A DNA stretch of 64,000 bases from Paenibacillus tyrphae (lineage in GTDB: Bacteria; Bacillota; Bacilli; Paenibacillales; NBRC-103111). The translations under genes and the position numbers were made by a program. Shown here one piece after another: positions 49,529-58,273 of this stretch (the first letter of the stretch is position 1; each line of letters opens with the position of its first letter). The notes beneath the pieces are model-generated. The model was not told the origin of the DNA. It did no database searches and saw only the letters and a program-made list of their open reading frames with translations. The DNA is taken from assembly GCF_024158745.1 (NCBI RefSeq), contig NZ_JAMZAW010000009.1, positions 124,001-188,000 of the forward strand. The letters are read 5' to 3'.

Positions 49529-50269
49529 TTACAGCGTCTGTCCACTGTCCACCGTAATGATCTGGCCGGTCATGGCCTCCTGCTCCAAGGCGGCGCAGAT
49601 CATGCGGGCGATATCCTCAGGCGTGGAAATGCGCTGCAGCAGCAGCTGCGGAGCCAGCCGCTTCATTTGCTCTTCCTTGCCGTCCCACCACCGGGTTGCA
49701 ACGGCTCCGGGAACGATGCAGGAGACGCGGATATACGGCGCCAGAGCGCGTGCCAACGATTTCGTCAGGCCGTGAACGGCCGCTTTCGATACGGCATACG
49801 GAAGTGAAGAGCCCAGTCCGGTTATCCCGGCGATGCTGCCTACATTCACGATGGCCCCCTGCTTCTTGCTTTTCATGAAAGGAGCCACGGCTCTCGCGCA
49901 GAAAAACATCCCCTTCACATTGACGTCGTAGAGCTCATCCCATACCTCGTCCGTCGCTGCATCCAGATCGTCCATCGGAAAATGCCGGGTGATCCCGGCA
50001 TTATTCACGAGCAGATCTACGTTCCCGAATTGTCGGACCGCCTCATCGACCATATGCCGCACTTCCCGGTCTTGAGAGACGTCGGCTCGGATCGCCGCCG
50101 CTTGGCCGCCCTTGTCCCTGATGCTCTGAGCCGTTGCCTCCGCATCGGCAGCGGACCGGGAATAATTCACGATGACGGCTACCCCCCGTTCAGCCAACGC
50201 AAGACAGGCCGCTCGGCCGATCCCCGTACCTCCGCCCGTCACAAGTGCTACTTTATTATTCAAATTCAT
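49529..50269 (-). CDS. short-chain dehydrogenase (FabG-like)
   Basis: A classical SDR of 246 residues: cofactor motif VTGGGTGIGRAACLALAERG, NNAG (LLVNNAGITRHF), the catalytic Ser and the Y-x-x-x-K (GSSLPYAVSKAAVHGLTKSL), and PGAVATRWWDGK. This branch is usually annotated 3-oxoacyl-ACP reductase or glucose dehydrogenase-like; actual substrates vary. It is divergent from a LysR regulator, which probably controls it. GGAGG lies upstream of the ATG. Confidence 0.87.
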   Translation of the reverse strand: MNLNNKVALVTGGGTGIGRAACLALAERGVAVIVNYSRSAADAEATAQSIRDKGGQAAAIRADVSQDREVRHMVDEAVRQFGNVDLLVNNAGITRHFPMDDLDAATDEVWDELYDVNVKGMFFCARAVAPFMKSKKQGAIVNVGSIAGITGLGSSLPYAVSKAAVHGLTKSLARALAPYIRVSCIVPGAVATRWWDGKEEQMKRLAPQLLLQRISTPEDIARMICAALEQEAMTGQIITVDSGQTL

Positions 50270-50398
50270 CGAAAATGCCCTCCTTTTCCTTCTCTGCTTG
50301 CTATAAGGCGATTGTACGTCAGGAATGTCGTTCTGTATAATTGAATTAAGTGAATGAAAAGTTCATAAAAATTGAATTGAATAGCCCGAGGGATGAGA

Positions 50399-51277
50399 AT
50401 GGACCTGAAAATGCTAAAAACCTTTCAGATGATCGTACATCACGGCAGCTTCATCCGCGCCGCCGAAGAAATGAATTATGCCCAGTCTACCGTCACGATG
50501 CAGATGCAGAAGTTGGAATCGGACTTAGGCGTTCAACTGATCGAGCGTGGGAAGAAAATCCGGTTAACCGAAGCGGGCCGACTGCTTTACGAACAAAGTC
50601 TACCGATCGTCCGAGACATGGAGCGGGTGCAGCAAAATATGTCCGAGCTGCAATGGGGGATGGCAGGAAGCCTTCGTTTGGGCGTGACGGAACCGACGGC
50701 AAGCTACCGGCTGCCGGCCGTTTTGAAGAAGTTTCTAACTCTCTATCCGAAGATTCGCATTGCGGTGGAGTTTGGAAGTACGCCGGCGCTGAGCGAGCGG
50801 CTTCTTCAAGGCGACATCGACTTGGCTCTTTGCTCCGCACCGGATTTGGGGGCCGAGCTCTACTTCGAGCCTTTGTTCAAAGAGCCGTTTCTCGTTTTGA
50901 TGCCCGAAGACCACCCGTTGGCGAAGCAGGAGATCGTCGAACCGGATCAGATCCGGGATTATCCGCTGCTTATCACCTCAGCCACCTGTCCGTATCGGCG
51001 GAAGCTTGAAATGGTCATGCAGGATGCCGGGGGCATGCCGTCAAACACGATGGAAATCGGCAGCATGACGGCCTTGAAATATTATGTCGCTGGCGGATTG
51101 GGAATCGCTTTGGTGCCTAAGATTACCGTGAACTCGTTGCCGGAAGGAACGACGGCCCGGGCCATAAGCGGCGATCTCATCGAGATGACCTTCGGCTTGC
51201 TCTGCAAAACGTCGGAGGTTCCTTTGAAGCTGGCAGGGGCGAAGCTGTATCAATTTCTCAAGCAAGAGCTCCGGTAA
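50399..51277 (+). CDS. LysR-family transcriptional regulator
   Basis: A protein of 292 residues. The N-terminal helix-turn-helix is canonical (LKTFQMIVHHGSFIRAAEEM; NYAQSTVTMQMQKLESDLGV) followed by the substrate-binding domain (SLRLGVTEPTASYRLPAVLK; VAGGLGIALVPK). I chose ATG 50399 for its distance from GAGGG; ATG 50393 is an alternative. It is divergent from the SDR gene, the standard LysR arrangement. Confidence 0.87.
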   Translation: MDLKMLKTFQMIVHHGSFIRAAEEMNYAQSTVTMQMQKLESDLGVQLIERGKKIRLTEAGRLLYEQSLPIVRDMERVQQNMSELQWGMAGSLRLGVTEPTASYRLPAVLKKFLTLYPKIRIAVEFGSTPALSERLLQGDIDLALCSAPDLGAELYFEPLFKEPFLVLMPEDHPLAKQEIVEPDQIRDYPLLITSATCPYRRKLEMVMQDAGGMPSNTMEIGSMTALKYYVAGGLGIALVPKITVNSLPEGTTARAISGDLIEMTFGLLCKTSEVPLKLAGAKLYQFLKQELR

Positions 51278-51401
51278 ACTGGCGCAAAGACGGGTGTTCT
51301 TTAAGAAACAGTTAAGAACGGGATAAGAGGCATTTAAAATCTCCTGCCTATACTTGTGTTCAGTGGGAAATGAAAACCGTACTGGCAGGAGTGATTGGAA
51401 C

Positions 51402-52232
51402 TTGTTCGTATTATGGGATGCCTTTGTCGCGTTGGTTCTAGGGTTGGTCGAAGGAATGACCGAGTTCGTTCCGGTATCGTCTACCGGGCATATGATTATC
51501 GTGGACGATTTTTTGTTTCAAACGAAGCGCATGTTTTCACCGGAAGCTGCCGTCGCGTTCAAGATCGTGATCCAGCTGGGCTCCATCCTGGCGGTCGTCG
51601 TTCTGATGTGGGACCGATTTATGGACCTGCTCGGACTTTGCAAAAGCCAGGGACAGACCGCTTCCGGGCCGCGCTTGAACCTGTGGCAGGTACTGGTGGG
51701 GCTCCTTCCGGCGGGGATTTTGTACTTGCTCTTGGACGATTATATCGACACCTACTTGTTCTCCACCGAAACGGTCGTTATCGGTCTTGTGGCGGGAGCC
51801 GTGCTTATGCTCGCGGCGGAGTGGTTCCGGCCGCGCAAGCCGAAGACGGAGACCGTCGATCAGATGACCTACAAGCAAGCCGTCGCCGTCGGCTTATTTC
51901 AATGCTTGTCCATGTGGCCGGGATTTTCCCGCTCGGGATCGACGATCTCGGGGGGCGTCCTGATGGGGATGAGCCACCGCGCGGCGGCGGATTTTACCTT
52001 CATTATGGCCGTACCGGTCATGGCCGGCGTGAGCTTCTTTTCGCTATTGAAGCATTGGGAATATTTTACCCCCGACGTTATATCCTTCTGTGCCGTCGGC
52101 ATGATCAGCGCGTTCGTCTTTGCGCTGCTATCGATCCGGTTTTTCTTGAAGCTGATTCAGCGCATCAAGCTCGTTCCGTTCGCCATTTACCGCTTGGCGC
52201 TTGCCGCTCTGATCTATTTTGTATTCCTGTAA
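51402..52232 (+). CDS. uppP: undecaprenyl-diphosphatase
   Basis: A membrane enzyme of 276 residues that recycles undecaprenyl pyrophosphate for peptidoglycan synthesis. Both active-site loops are complete: LGLVEGMTEFVPVSSTGHMI near the N-terminus and WPGFSRSGSTISGGVLMGMS in the second half. I chose TTG 51402, behind CAGGAG, which puts the first loop close to the N-terminus as in other BacA/UppP proteins. Overexpression of such enzymes gives bacitracin tolerance. Monocistronic. Confidence 0.9.
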   Translation: MFVLWDAFVALVLGLVEGMTEFVPVSSTGHMIIVDDFLFQTKRMFSPEAAVAFKIVIQLGSILAVVVLMWDRFMDLLGLCKSQGQTASGPRLNLWQVLVGLLPAGILYLLLDDYIDTYLFSTETVVIGLVAGAVLMLAAEWFRPRKPKTETVDQMTYKQAVAVGLFQCLSMWPGFSRSGSTISGGVLMGMSHRAAADFTFIMAVPVMAGVSFFSLLKHWEYFTPDVISFCAVGMISAFVFALLSIRFFLKLIQRIKLVPFAIYRLALAALIYFVFL

Positions 52233-52241
52233 ACAAAACAG

Positions 52242-52270
52242 GCTCCTGCCGTTAAAGGCAGGAGCTTTCC
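52242..52270. terminator. terminator between uppP and the coat protein gene
   Basis: GCTCCTGCC and GGCAGGAGC pair perfectly around a 6-base loop, followed by TTTCC. It may serve both convergent genes. Confidence 0.8.
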
Positions 52271-52274
52271 TAAC

Positions 52275-52622
52275 TCACTGATAAGGAAACTGCGAGGAAT
52301 ACCCGCTGAACTGCTGCTGCGCTTGCTGAAGCTTTTGCTGCTCTTCGGCCTCCAGCTTATACCATCCGTTCTGAAACATCAGGTTAAACAAGTCGCGGGC
52401 GCTTTGATGCGTTTCCGTCAAAATTTGGAGCATATCGGCATGAAGCTGCTCGTGGCTGGCCTCGCGGACGGCCACGTTGAAGTTGTCGGTTAATAATTTG
52501 CATGTGGCAAGTCCGTCGTTGAGGAAGTCGCGGTCGTTCATCTCCGGTCCTTTGACCTGCGGCAGCTGTCCGCTTTGCGGATTGGCGATTTCATTAGGAT
52601 TCTGTGCTTGCTGGCCTGGCAT
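52275..52622 (-). CDS. CotF-like spore coat protein
   Basis: A protein of 115 residues. A Pro/Gln-rich start is followed by a helical domain of the Coat F type: MNDRDFLNDGLATCKLLTDN, then VAVREASHEQLHADMLQILT, and the tail YKLEAEEQQKLQQAQQQF. Such proteins are built into the spore coat. I chose ATG 52622, behind AAGGAGG. The second coat-like gene lies just upstream (24 bases), so both are probably co-expressed late in sporulation; a sigma factor box could not be fixed. Confidence 0.8.
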   Translation of the reverse strand: MPGQQAQNPNEIANPQSGQLPQVKGPEMNDRDFLNDGLATCKLLTDNFNVAVREASHEQLHADMLQILTETHQSARDLFNLMFQNGWYKLEAEEQQKLQQAQQQFSGYSSQFPYQ

Positions 52623-52646
52623 CGGCTGCACCCTCCTTACTTGGAA

Positions 52647-52943
52647 TTATTGGGACGCCTGCTGCGGACGGGGCAGGTTGGCCATAGCGGCGTTGTTGTC
52701 TACTTGCAGATGCGTAAGCAGCTTTTCATAATGTCGCTGATGCATTTGTCCGACTTTATCGAGCGCCTGCTTGACCTGCGGATTGGTCGCCTGCTGGGCA
52801 AAAAAGTGAAATTTCTTAAAAGCAGACAGCTCCCAAGACAGCGCGTCCTTCAGGTAGAGCAAATCTTTCGTTGTAATCACGCGCGGCGGAACGGGAATCG
52901 GCGGCTGCGTCTGCTGAGCGGGAGGGGTCATCGTCGCTGGCAT
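52647..52943 (-). CDS. CotF/ferritin-like spore coat protein
   Basis: A protein of 98 residues. After a Pro-rich start (PAQQTQPPIPVPPRVITTKD), it forms a helical pair, LLYLKDALSWELSAFKKFHF and NPQVKQALDKVGQMHQRHYE, the pattern of the CotF/ferritin-like coat proteins. I chose ATG 52943, behind GGAGCG. It heads the two-gene coat unit. Confidence 0.75.
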   Translation of the reverse strand: MPATMTPPAQQTQPPIPVPPRVITTKDLLYLKDALSWELSAFKKFHFFAQQATNPQVKQALDKVGQMHQRHYEKLLTHLQVDNNAAMANLPRPQQASQ

Positions 52944-53010
52944 AAGATCGCTCCGTTTCTGGTGAATTGGCGTACATGGTATAGAATGAGCCATTCAGGG
53001 AGGAATATGC

Positions 53011-53064
53011 TTGGTGGAAAATGGAGAAGAGGTACAGCCCTACAGGATCGAATCGATCCCGTAG
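53011..53064 (+). CDS. possible 17-residue peptide
   Basis: TTG start seven bases after GGGAGGA gives MVENGEEVQPYRIESIP, and the stop TAG lies inside the hairpin at 53038-53066. It may be a genuine micro-protein, a leader, or a chance frame. Confidence 0.25.
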   Translation: MVENGEEVQPYRIESIP

Positions 53065-53073
53065 GGATTTTTT
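53038..53073 (+). terminator. strong terminator upstream of the peptide operon
   Basis: CCCTACAGGATCG and CGATCCCGTAGGG form a 13-base stem with one mismatch, loop AAT, followed by ATTTTTT. No recognised + strand gene precedes it, which supports a short transcript here. Confidence 0.8.
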
Positions 53074-53138
53074 AACCATTGGAAAATTTTTGTGTCACCT
53101 TAACTCACATTGGTAGTCAAAAAAGCTGTGAAAAACGA

Positions 53139-53166
53139 TTGATTTTTCAAGAAAAGTGAGTATAAT
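53139..53166 (+). promoter_or_regulatory. promoter of the peptide ABC operon
   Basis: TTGATT (53139-53144), 16 bases, TATAAT (53161-53166). The start codon lies about 210 bases downstream. Confidence 0.7.
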
Positions 53167-53198
53167 CGAAATTAACAAAAAATTTAAAAAAGAACCAC

Positions 53199-53217
53199 TG
53201 TACCGATAATAGGTACA
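53199..53217. promoter_or_regulatory. palindrome in the leader of the peptide operon
   Basis: TGTACC-N7-GGTACA, placed about 25-30 bases after the expected transcription start. It could be the operator of the IclR regulator encoded in the same operon. The rest of the leader to 53377 has a 35-codon open frame (53228-53335) with the ribosome binding site too close, and a GGAAGGA/TCCTTCC pairing. Confidence 0.5.
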
Positions 53218-53377
53218 AAAGGGAGGAATGGCTTATAAGCTTCCATCATCTTGGAGCCCGAAAGTGACGCGGGAAGGACCCATTTGGGAAGAACGGACGG
53301 CGCTACATGAACATCTCCTTCCATGCGCACAATAGCTATGATGCCGTTACTTATTTTTTACAAAAAGGGGGTAAGAG

Positions 53378-54391
53378 ATGGTGGTTAACTACATCCTTCG
53401 GCGAATCGTGTTTATGATTCCGGGGCTGATCGGGATTGCACTGATTACATTTATTATCTCAAGAGTCCTGCCCGGCGACCCGGCGGTGATGCTGGCAGGC
53501 GAGCAAGCCCCTCCGGCTGTAGTCGAGAAAATTCGTCAAGAGATGGGGCTGAACAATCCGCTCTACGTGCAATTTGTCGATTACATCAAGCAGCTGCTGC
53601 AAGGGGATTTCGGACTGGCCTGGCATACGGGCAATACGGTGCTCGGCGATTTTGCCACGCGCTTCCCCGCCACGCTGGAGCTGACCATTGCGAGCTTTAT
53701 CATTGCCGTCCTCGTTGCCGTTCCCGTCGGAATTATCGCCGCTACGAAGAAAGAATCGGTCGTTGACCACATTTCGCGTATTTTCTCGCTCATCGGGGCC
53801 TGTGTTCCCGTCTTCTGGCTCGGATTGATCCTCATCTCCATTTTTTATTCCAAATTAGGCTGGGCGCCGGCGCCGCTGGGCCGCATCGGCGAAGACATCA
53901 ACCCGCCTACGCATGTTACCGGATTATACTTGATCGACAGCTTGCTTTCGGGGGATTTCATTGCTTTTCAGAAAACGCTTTCACATCTCATTCTGCCGGC
54001 CATCTGCCTAAGTACGGGGACGATGGCGATCATTGCCCGAATGATGCGCTCCAGCATGCTGGAAGTAATCGGACAGGACTTTATCCGAACGGCCCGCGCC
54101 AAAGGGATTTACGAACGCACCGTCATCCTGAAGCACGCCCTCGTGAACGCGCTGATTCCTACCTTAACCGTGCTCGGTTTGCAGTTCGGCTATCTGCTGG
54201 GTGGCGCGGTCATTACCGAAACGATTTTCGCTTGGCCCGGGATCGGCGGCTATGTGACCGAATCGATCCTGGCTACCGACTATGCGCCCATTCAAGCGTT
54301 CACGCTGATCAGCGCCATTTTGTACAGCGTCATCAATTTGGCGGTGGACCTGCTCTACGGATTCATTGATCCAAGAATTCGATACGAATAA
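53378..54391 (+). CDS. peptide ABC transporter permease, DppB-type
   Basis: A permease of 337 residues with six helices. It begins VVNYILRRIVFMIPGLIGIA, the characteristic DppB start, and has the family motifs RVLPGDPAVMLAGEQAPPAV and YVQFVDYIKQLLQGDFGLAW. The EAA loop is FIRTARAKGIYERTVILKHA. It is the first gene of a ten-gene operon reaching to 63796. ATG follows GGGGG. Confidence 0.9.
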   Translation: MVVNYILRRIVFMIPGLIGIALITFIISRVLPGDPAVMLAGEQAPPAVVEKIRQEMGLNNPLYVQFVDYIKQLLQGDFGLAWHTGNTVLGDFATRFPATLELTIASFIIAVLVAVPVGIIAATKKESVVDHISRIFSLIGACVPVFWLGLILISIFYSKLGWAPAPLGRIGEDINPPTHVTGLYLIDSLLSGDFIAFQKTLSHLILPAICLSTGTMAIIARMMRSSMLEVIGQDFIRTARAKGIYERTVILKHALVNALIPTLTVLGLQFGYLLGGAVITETIFAWPGIGGYVTESILATDYAPIQAFTLISAILYSVINLAVDLLYGFIDPRIRYE

Positions 54392-54417
54392 CCGCCGGGG
54401 AAAGGAGAGTTCGACAC

Positions 54418-55317
54418 GTGAGTAAATTTACAGCTTCCATTCCGGCTGCCAAGGCGAAGACGCGGGAAGGCAGCAAGGCGGCGGCGACACTTAGGCTGCT
54501 GCTTCGCAACCGGCTGGCCGTGATCGGCCTTGCGTTTATTGTTATCTGGTCCGTCTTGGCTCTGCTCGCACCGGCCATCGCTCCATACGGGCCGAACGAG
54601 ACGAATACGGCGGTCAAGCTTCAGGCCCCGAGCGCGGCGCATTGGTTCGGAACGGACAATTTCGGTCGGGACATCCTCAGCCGGGTGCTCTACGGAGCGC
54701 AAATTACGATCTGGTCCGGCCTGATTGCCGTCGGCATTTCCTTCTGCATCGGCGTTCCGCTGGGCGGGATCGCCGCCTATTATGGCGGGATGCTCGGGAA
54801 TATTATCATGCGGATCATGGACATGCTGCTCGCTTTTCCTTCTCTGGTGCTGGCGATGGCGATCGCCGCTTCCATGGGTCCGGGACTGACCAGCGCGATG
54901 ATTGCGGTCGGCATCGTCGGCGTCCCCGAATTCGCGCGGCTGATGCACGGGCAGACCATTTCGCTGCGGGAGAAAGAGTTCGTCGAAGCGGGACGGGCCA
55001 TCGGCCTGAAGGACTCCGTCATCTTGTTCCGGCACATTTTTCCCAACGCCTTGGCTCCGCTTATGGTGCGGGTGACGCTCGGCATGGGCTTCGCGATTCT
55101 GACGGCGGCCAGCTTGAACTTCCTCGGGCTAGGAGTCAAGCCGCCGACAGCGGAATGGGGCGCCATGATCTCCGAAGGCCGCGGCTACATTATTTCCGGC
55201 GACTGGTGGATCGTTACTTTTCCGGGACTAGCCATCGCCACCTCGATTCTCGGTTTCAATCTGCTTGGCGACGGTCTGCGCGACGTTCTAGACCCGCGGC
55301 TTCGTTCGAGCAAGTAA
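54418..55317 (+). CDS. peptide ABC transporter permease, DppC-type
   Basis: A permease of 299 residues. DppC marks are LRLLLRNRLAVIGLAFIVIW, HWFGTDNFGRDILSRVLYGA and the EAA loop EFVEAGRAIGLKDSVILFRH. The C-terminal GDGLRDVLDPRLR is typical. GTG start behind GGAAAGGAGAG. Pairs with the DppB-type permease 26 bases upstream. Confidence 0.9.
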   Translation: MSKFTASIPAAKAKTREGSKAAATLRLLLRNRLAVIGLAFIVIWSVLALLAPAIAPYGPNETNTAVKLQAPSAAHWFGTDNFGRDILSRVLYGAQITIWSGLIAVGISFCIGVPLGGIAAYYGGMLGNIIMRIMDMLLAFPSLVLAMAIAASMGPGLTSAMIAVGIVGVPEFARLMHGQTISLREKEFVEAGRAIGLKDSVILFRHIFPNALAPLMVRVTLGMGFAILTAASLNFLGLGVKPPTAEWGAMISEGRGYIISGDWWIVTFPGLAIATSILGFNLLGDGLRDVLDPRLRSSK

Positions 55318-55361
55318 CTTTATATGCTGGGCTATCTGACAACTTTGAGGGGGAAGAACAC

Positions 55362-56951
55362 ATGAAGAAGCACCAATGGTTAGCCGGACTTGCCGCAAGC
55401 GCATTGCTCTTGACGGCCGTGGGCTGCAGCCCGAATGCGAACCAGAAGCCAGACGCTTCCGCTGCGCCGGAGCAAAGCAAGAAGGACAAAATCATTACGA
55501 TTGCCTATTCGGACGGCGGCACGACGATGGACCCGGCCGAAGCGAGCGACCTGACCTCCGACACGCTGGTCGTCGCCGCGTACGACCAATTGGTGACATA
55601 CGGGGTCAAAACCGTGGACGGCGGGCAGGTGGCGAAGACCGACGAGATCAAGCCGATGCTGGCCAAAAGCTGGACCGTATCCGACGATAAGCTGACGTAC
55701 ACCTTCAAGCTGCAAGAGAACGCCAAGTTTCAGAGCGGAAATCCGGTAACGGCGGATTCGGTGGCCTTTTCGCTCGACCATCTGAAAAACTCCAAAGCGG
55801 GCAGCTTCCTCTACCAATTGTCCGGCATTAAAGCTTACACCGTCAAAGACGCGCAAACGATCAGCATTCAGCTGGAAAAAGAAAACCATACATTCCTGCA
55901 AATGCTGGCACTGTACAACTTCTCCGTTCTGGATGAAAAAGTGATCAAAGAGAAGGGCAACGACTTCCTGACCAAAAATGCGGCCGGCTCCGGTCCGTTC
56001 ACCATCGAGAAATGGGACCCCGCCTCGGAAGCCGTTATGACCGCCAACAAAAACTACTGGCAGGGCGCTCCTCAGGTGGACAAAGTGACGATGAAGTTTT
56101 TGAAGGAAGCTTCGAACCGCGTCATGCTGCTCGGCAAAGGCGATGTCGACCTAGCGATCGAGATTCCTCCGAAGGACGTCACCGATCTGAAGAACAACGC
56201 CAACCTGACGGTCAAGTCCGATGCGAGCAACCGGATTCTGTATTTTGCGCTTAATACGACCAAGAAGCCGTTCGACAACGTGAAAGTCAGACAAGCGCTC
56301 GCTTATGCGGTTCCTTACGACCAATTGGTGCACGACGTCATGTACGATCAGGCCAAGCAGTTGAAGAGTGCGGTCCCGAGCAATACGCCGGGGTACTCCG
56401 ATTTCGGATTTATCTATAAGCACGATTTGGACAAAGCGAAGCAGCTGCTGAAAGAAGCCGGCTACGAGAACGGGCTCAGCTTCGACCTCACGCTTGGATC
56501 GGGCTTCCAGGACTGGGAGGATGACGCTGTCTTGATGCAGGCCGAATTCGCCAAAATCGGCGTCACGATGAACATCCAAAAGGTCGCGCGCGCCCAATTC
56601 CTGCAAATGCAAAGAGAGCGCAACCTGACGGCGTATATCTCGAAATGGACGTCTTTCGTCAACGATCCAAGCTACCATCTGGGCTTCCTGCTGTACGGAA
56701 AAGGCACCTCGAACTACGGAAACTACAAGAACGCGAAGGTCGACGAGCTGTGGGAGAAAGCCAACAACGAACCGGATCAAGCCAAGCGCAACGAGATGTA
56801 CAAGCAAGCGCAGGAGCTGATTACCGCGGACGCGCCTTGGCTGTACCTGTACGAATACAACCGCATTGTGGGGATGAACAAGAACCTGAAGGGCTACGTG
56901 TACTACCCGGATGAAATTCTCCGCTTCTATCCGATGAGCAAGGGGCAGTAA
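55362..56951 (+). CDS. peptide ABC solute-binding lipoprotein, DppA/OppA-type
   Basis: A lipoprotein of 529 residues (lipobox TAVGC, Cys22). The family 5 solute-binding pattern is complete: GGTTMDPAEASDLTSDTLVV, the DAVAFSL-like TADSVAFSLDHLKN, and NKNYWQGAPQVDKVTMKFLK. Ligands of this family range from dipeptides to oligopeptides and glutathione. The ATG is preceded by GGGGGAAG. An open frame extends far upstream through the permease gene, but this is a shadow. Confidence 0.9.
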   Translation: MKKHQWLAGLAASALLLTAVGCSPNANQKPDASAAPEQSKKDKIITIAYSDGGTTMDPAEASDLTSDTLVVAAYDQLVTYGVKTVDGGQVAKTDEIKPMLAKSWTVSDDKLTYTFKLQENAKFQSGNPVTADSVAFSLDHLKNSKAGSFLYQLSGIKAYTVKDAQTISIQLEKENHTFLQMLALYNFSVLDEKVIKEKGNDFLTKNAAGSGPFTIEKWDPASEAVMTANKNYWQGAPQVDKVTMKFLKEASNRVMLLGKGDVDLAIEIPPKDVTDLKNNANLTVKSDASNRILYFALNTTKKPFDNVKVRQALAYAVPYDQLVHDVMYDQAKQLKSAVPSNTPGYSDFGFIYKHDLDKAKQLLKEAGYENGLSFDLTLGSGFQDWEDDAVLMQAEFAKIGVTMNIQKVARAQFLQMQRERNLTAYISKWTSFVNDPSYHLGFLLYGKGTSNYGNYKNAKVDELWEKANNEPDQAKRNEMYKQAQELITADAPWLYLYEYNRIVGMNKNLKGYVYYPDEILRFYPMSKGQ

Positions 56952-56980
56952 CAGTTCCAAGGAGAAGGGAAGGCTGTGCG

Positions 56981-58240
56981 ATGGATTGGAAAAAGACCGT
57001 ACTGGAAGAAATCGATAAACGTCAGGACGAGCTTATAGACTTGTGCTGTAAATTGATTCAATTTCCAAGCGAAAATCCGCCGGGCGATACCCGCGATATC
57101 AGCAAGTTCATTACCGACTACTTGAAGGAAGCCGGAATCGAGACGGCCGCGCACGAGTCGGAGCAGCATATGTTCAATCTGCTGTCCACCGTAGGGACGA
57201 AGAGCGACAAGCATTTGCTCTTCTGCGGGCACACCGATGTCGTACCGGCGGGCGACTTGTCCCGCTGGGATTTCCCTCCCTTTGCCGGGGAGGTGAAGGA
57301 CGGCTACATTCTCGGCCGCGGCGCTTCGGACATGAAATGCGGTCTTGGCGGACTAATCTTCGTCACCGCGCTGCTGAAACGGCTCGGCGTACCGCTGGCG
57401 GGGGAGCTGTCCTTGTTTATCGTGCCGGACGAGGAAACCGGCGGACATTTCGGCGTTCCGTGGGTACTGGAACGGGGCTTGATTACAGGGACGGCGGCGG
57501 TCATCGCCGAGCCGTCCTCCCCGGAGCATCCGACCATCGGTCAAAAAGGCAGCAGCTGGTTCGAATTTACGGTCGAGGGCACGCCGGGTCACGGCAGCCT
57601 GTCGCCGTTCAAGGGTGACAGCGCGATCGTCAAAGCGGCCAAAGCGATCGAAGTGCTGCAGCGGCTGACAGATATGAAGCCGAACATTCCCGAGGAAATG
57701 CGCGACATTATCGAGATTTCGAAGAACTATGTCCGCGAGCGGGAAGCGACCGATGTCAGCGCCGTTTACGATCATGTGACGGTCAATATCGGGACGATTC
57801 ACGGCGGGACGAAAGCGAACGTCGTCGCGGACCGCTGCACGATCGAAGTCGATTCGCGCGTGCCGTTCGGCATCGACTACCGCGATGTATTGAACGAAGC
57901 GAAGCGTCTGCTGCTTGAAGTCGGAATCGACGCCGAGCTGAAGCCGATTGGCTTCCGGGGCAATGCGAACTGGACGCCTTCGACGGAGGAGATCGTGCGT
58001 TACTTGGTGGAAAGCATCACCGATGTCAGCGGGAAGGAAGCTTACGGCGTCCTGCAGTGGGCGTCGAGCGATGCCCGCCACTTCCGCAACCACGGGATTC
58101 CGGTGCTACAGTACGGGCCGGCGGAGCTATCCACGATCCATAACTTCAACGAGCGCGCGCCGGTTTGGCAAGTCGTTCAAGCGGCCAAAGTGTACGCGCT
58201 GACCGCGATTAAATATTTGGGCACGACCGACGGCAGTTAA
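56981..58240 (+). CDS. M20-family peptidase/deacylase (ArgE/DapE-like)
   Basis: A di-zinc hydrolase of 419 residues. Metal and catalytic residues are visible: H84 (FCGHTDVVPAG), bridging D117 (GRGASDMKCG), base E151 and ligand E152 (VPDEETGG), then a dimerisation domain with GTPGHGSLSPFKG, and a late His (LSTIHNFNE). The family removes acyl groups or cleaves dipeptides. Inside an operon for peptide uptake it probably hydrolyses the imported compound in the cytosol. It is closest to ArgE/DapE-type deacylases by motifs, and substrate is unknown. Confidence 0.87.
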   Translation: MDWKKTVLEEIDKRQDELIDLCCKLIQFPSENPPGDTRDISKFITDYLKEAGIETAAHESEQHMFNLLSTVGTKSDKHLLFCGHTDVVPAGDLSRWDFPPFAGEVKDGYILGRGASDMKCGLGGLIFVTALLKRLGVPLAGELSLFIVPDEETGGHFGVPWVLERGLITGTAAVIAEPSSPEHPTIGQKGSSWFEFTVEGTPGHGSLSPFKGDSAIVKAAKAIEVLQRLTDMKPNIPEEMRDIIEISKNYVREREATDVSAVYDHVTVNIGTIHGGTKANVVADRCTIEVDSRVPFGIDYRDVLNEAKRLLLEVGIDAELKPIGFRGNANWTPSTEEIVRYLVESITDVSGKEAYGVLQWASSDARHFRNHGIPVLQYGPAELSTIHNFNERAPVWQVVQAAKVYALTAIKYLGTTDGS

Positions 58241-58273
58241 CAGTAAAGCCACCCAGGAAAGGAGGACGGGGCA

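Noticed and set aside
54642-55361. N-terminal extension of the peptide-binding protein
   Set aside because: The extension runs through the DppC-type gene; the lipoprotein signal and ribosome binding site place the start at 55362.
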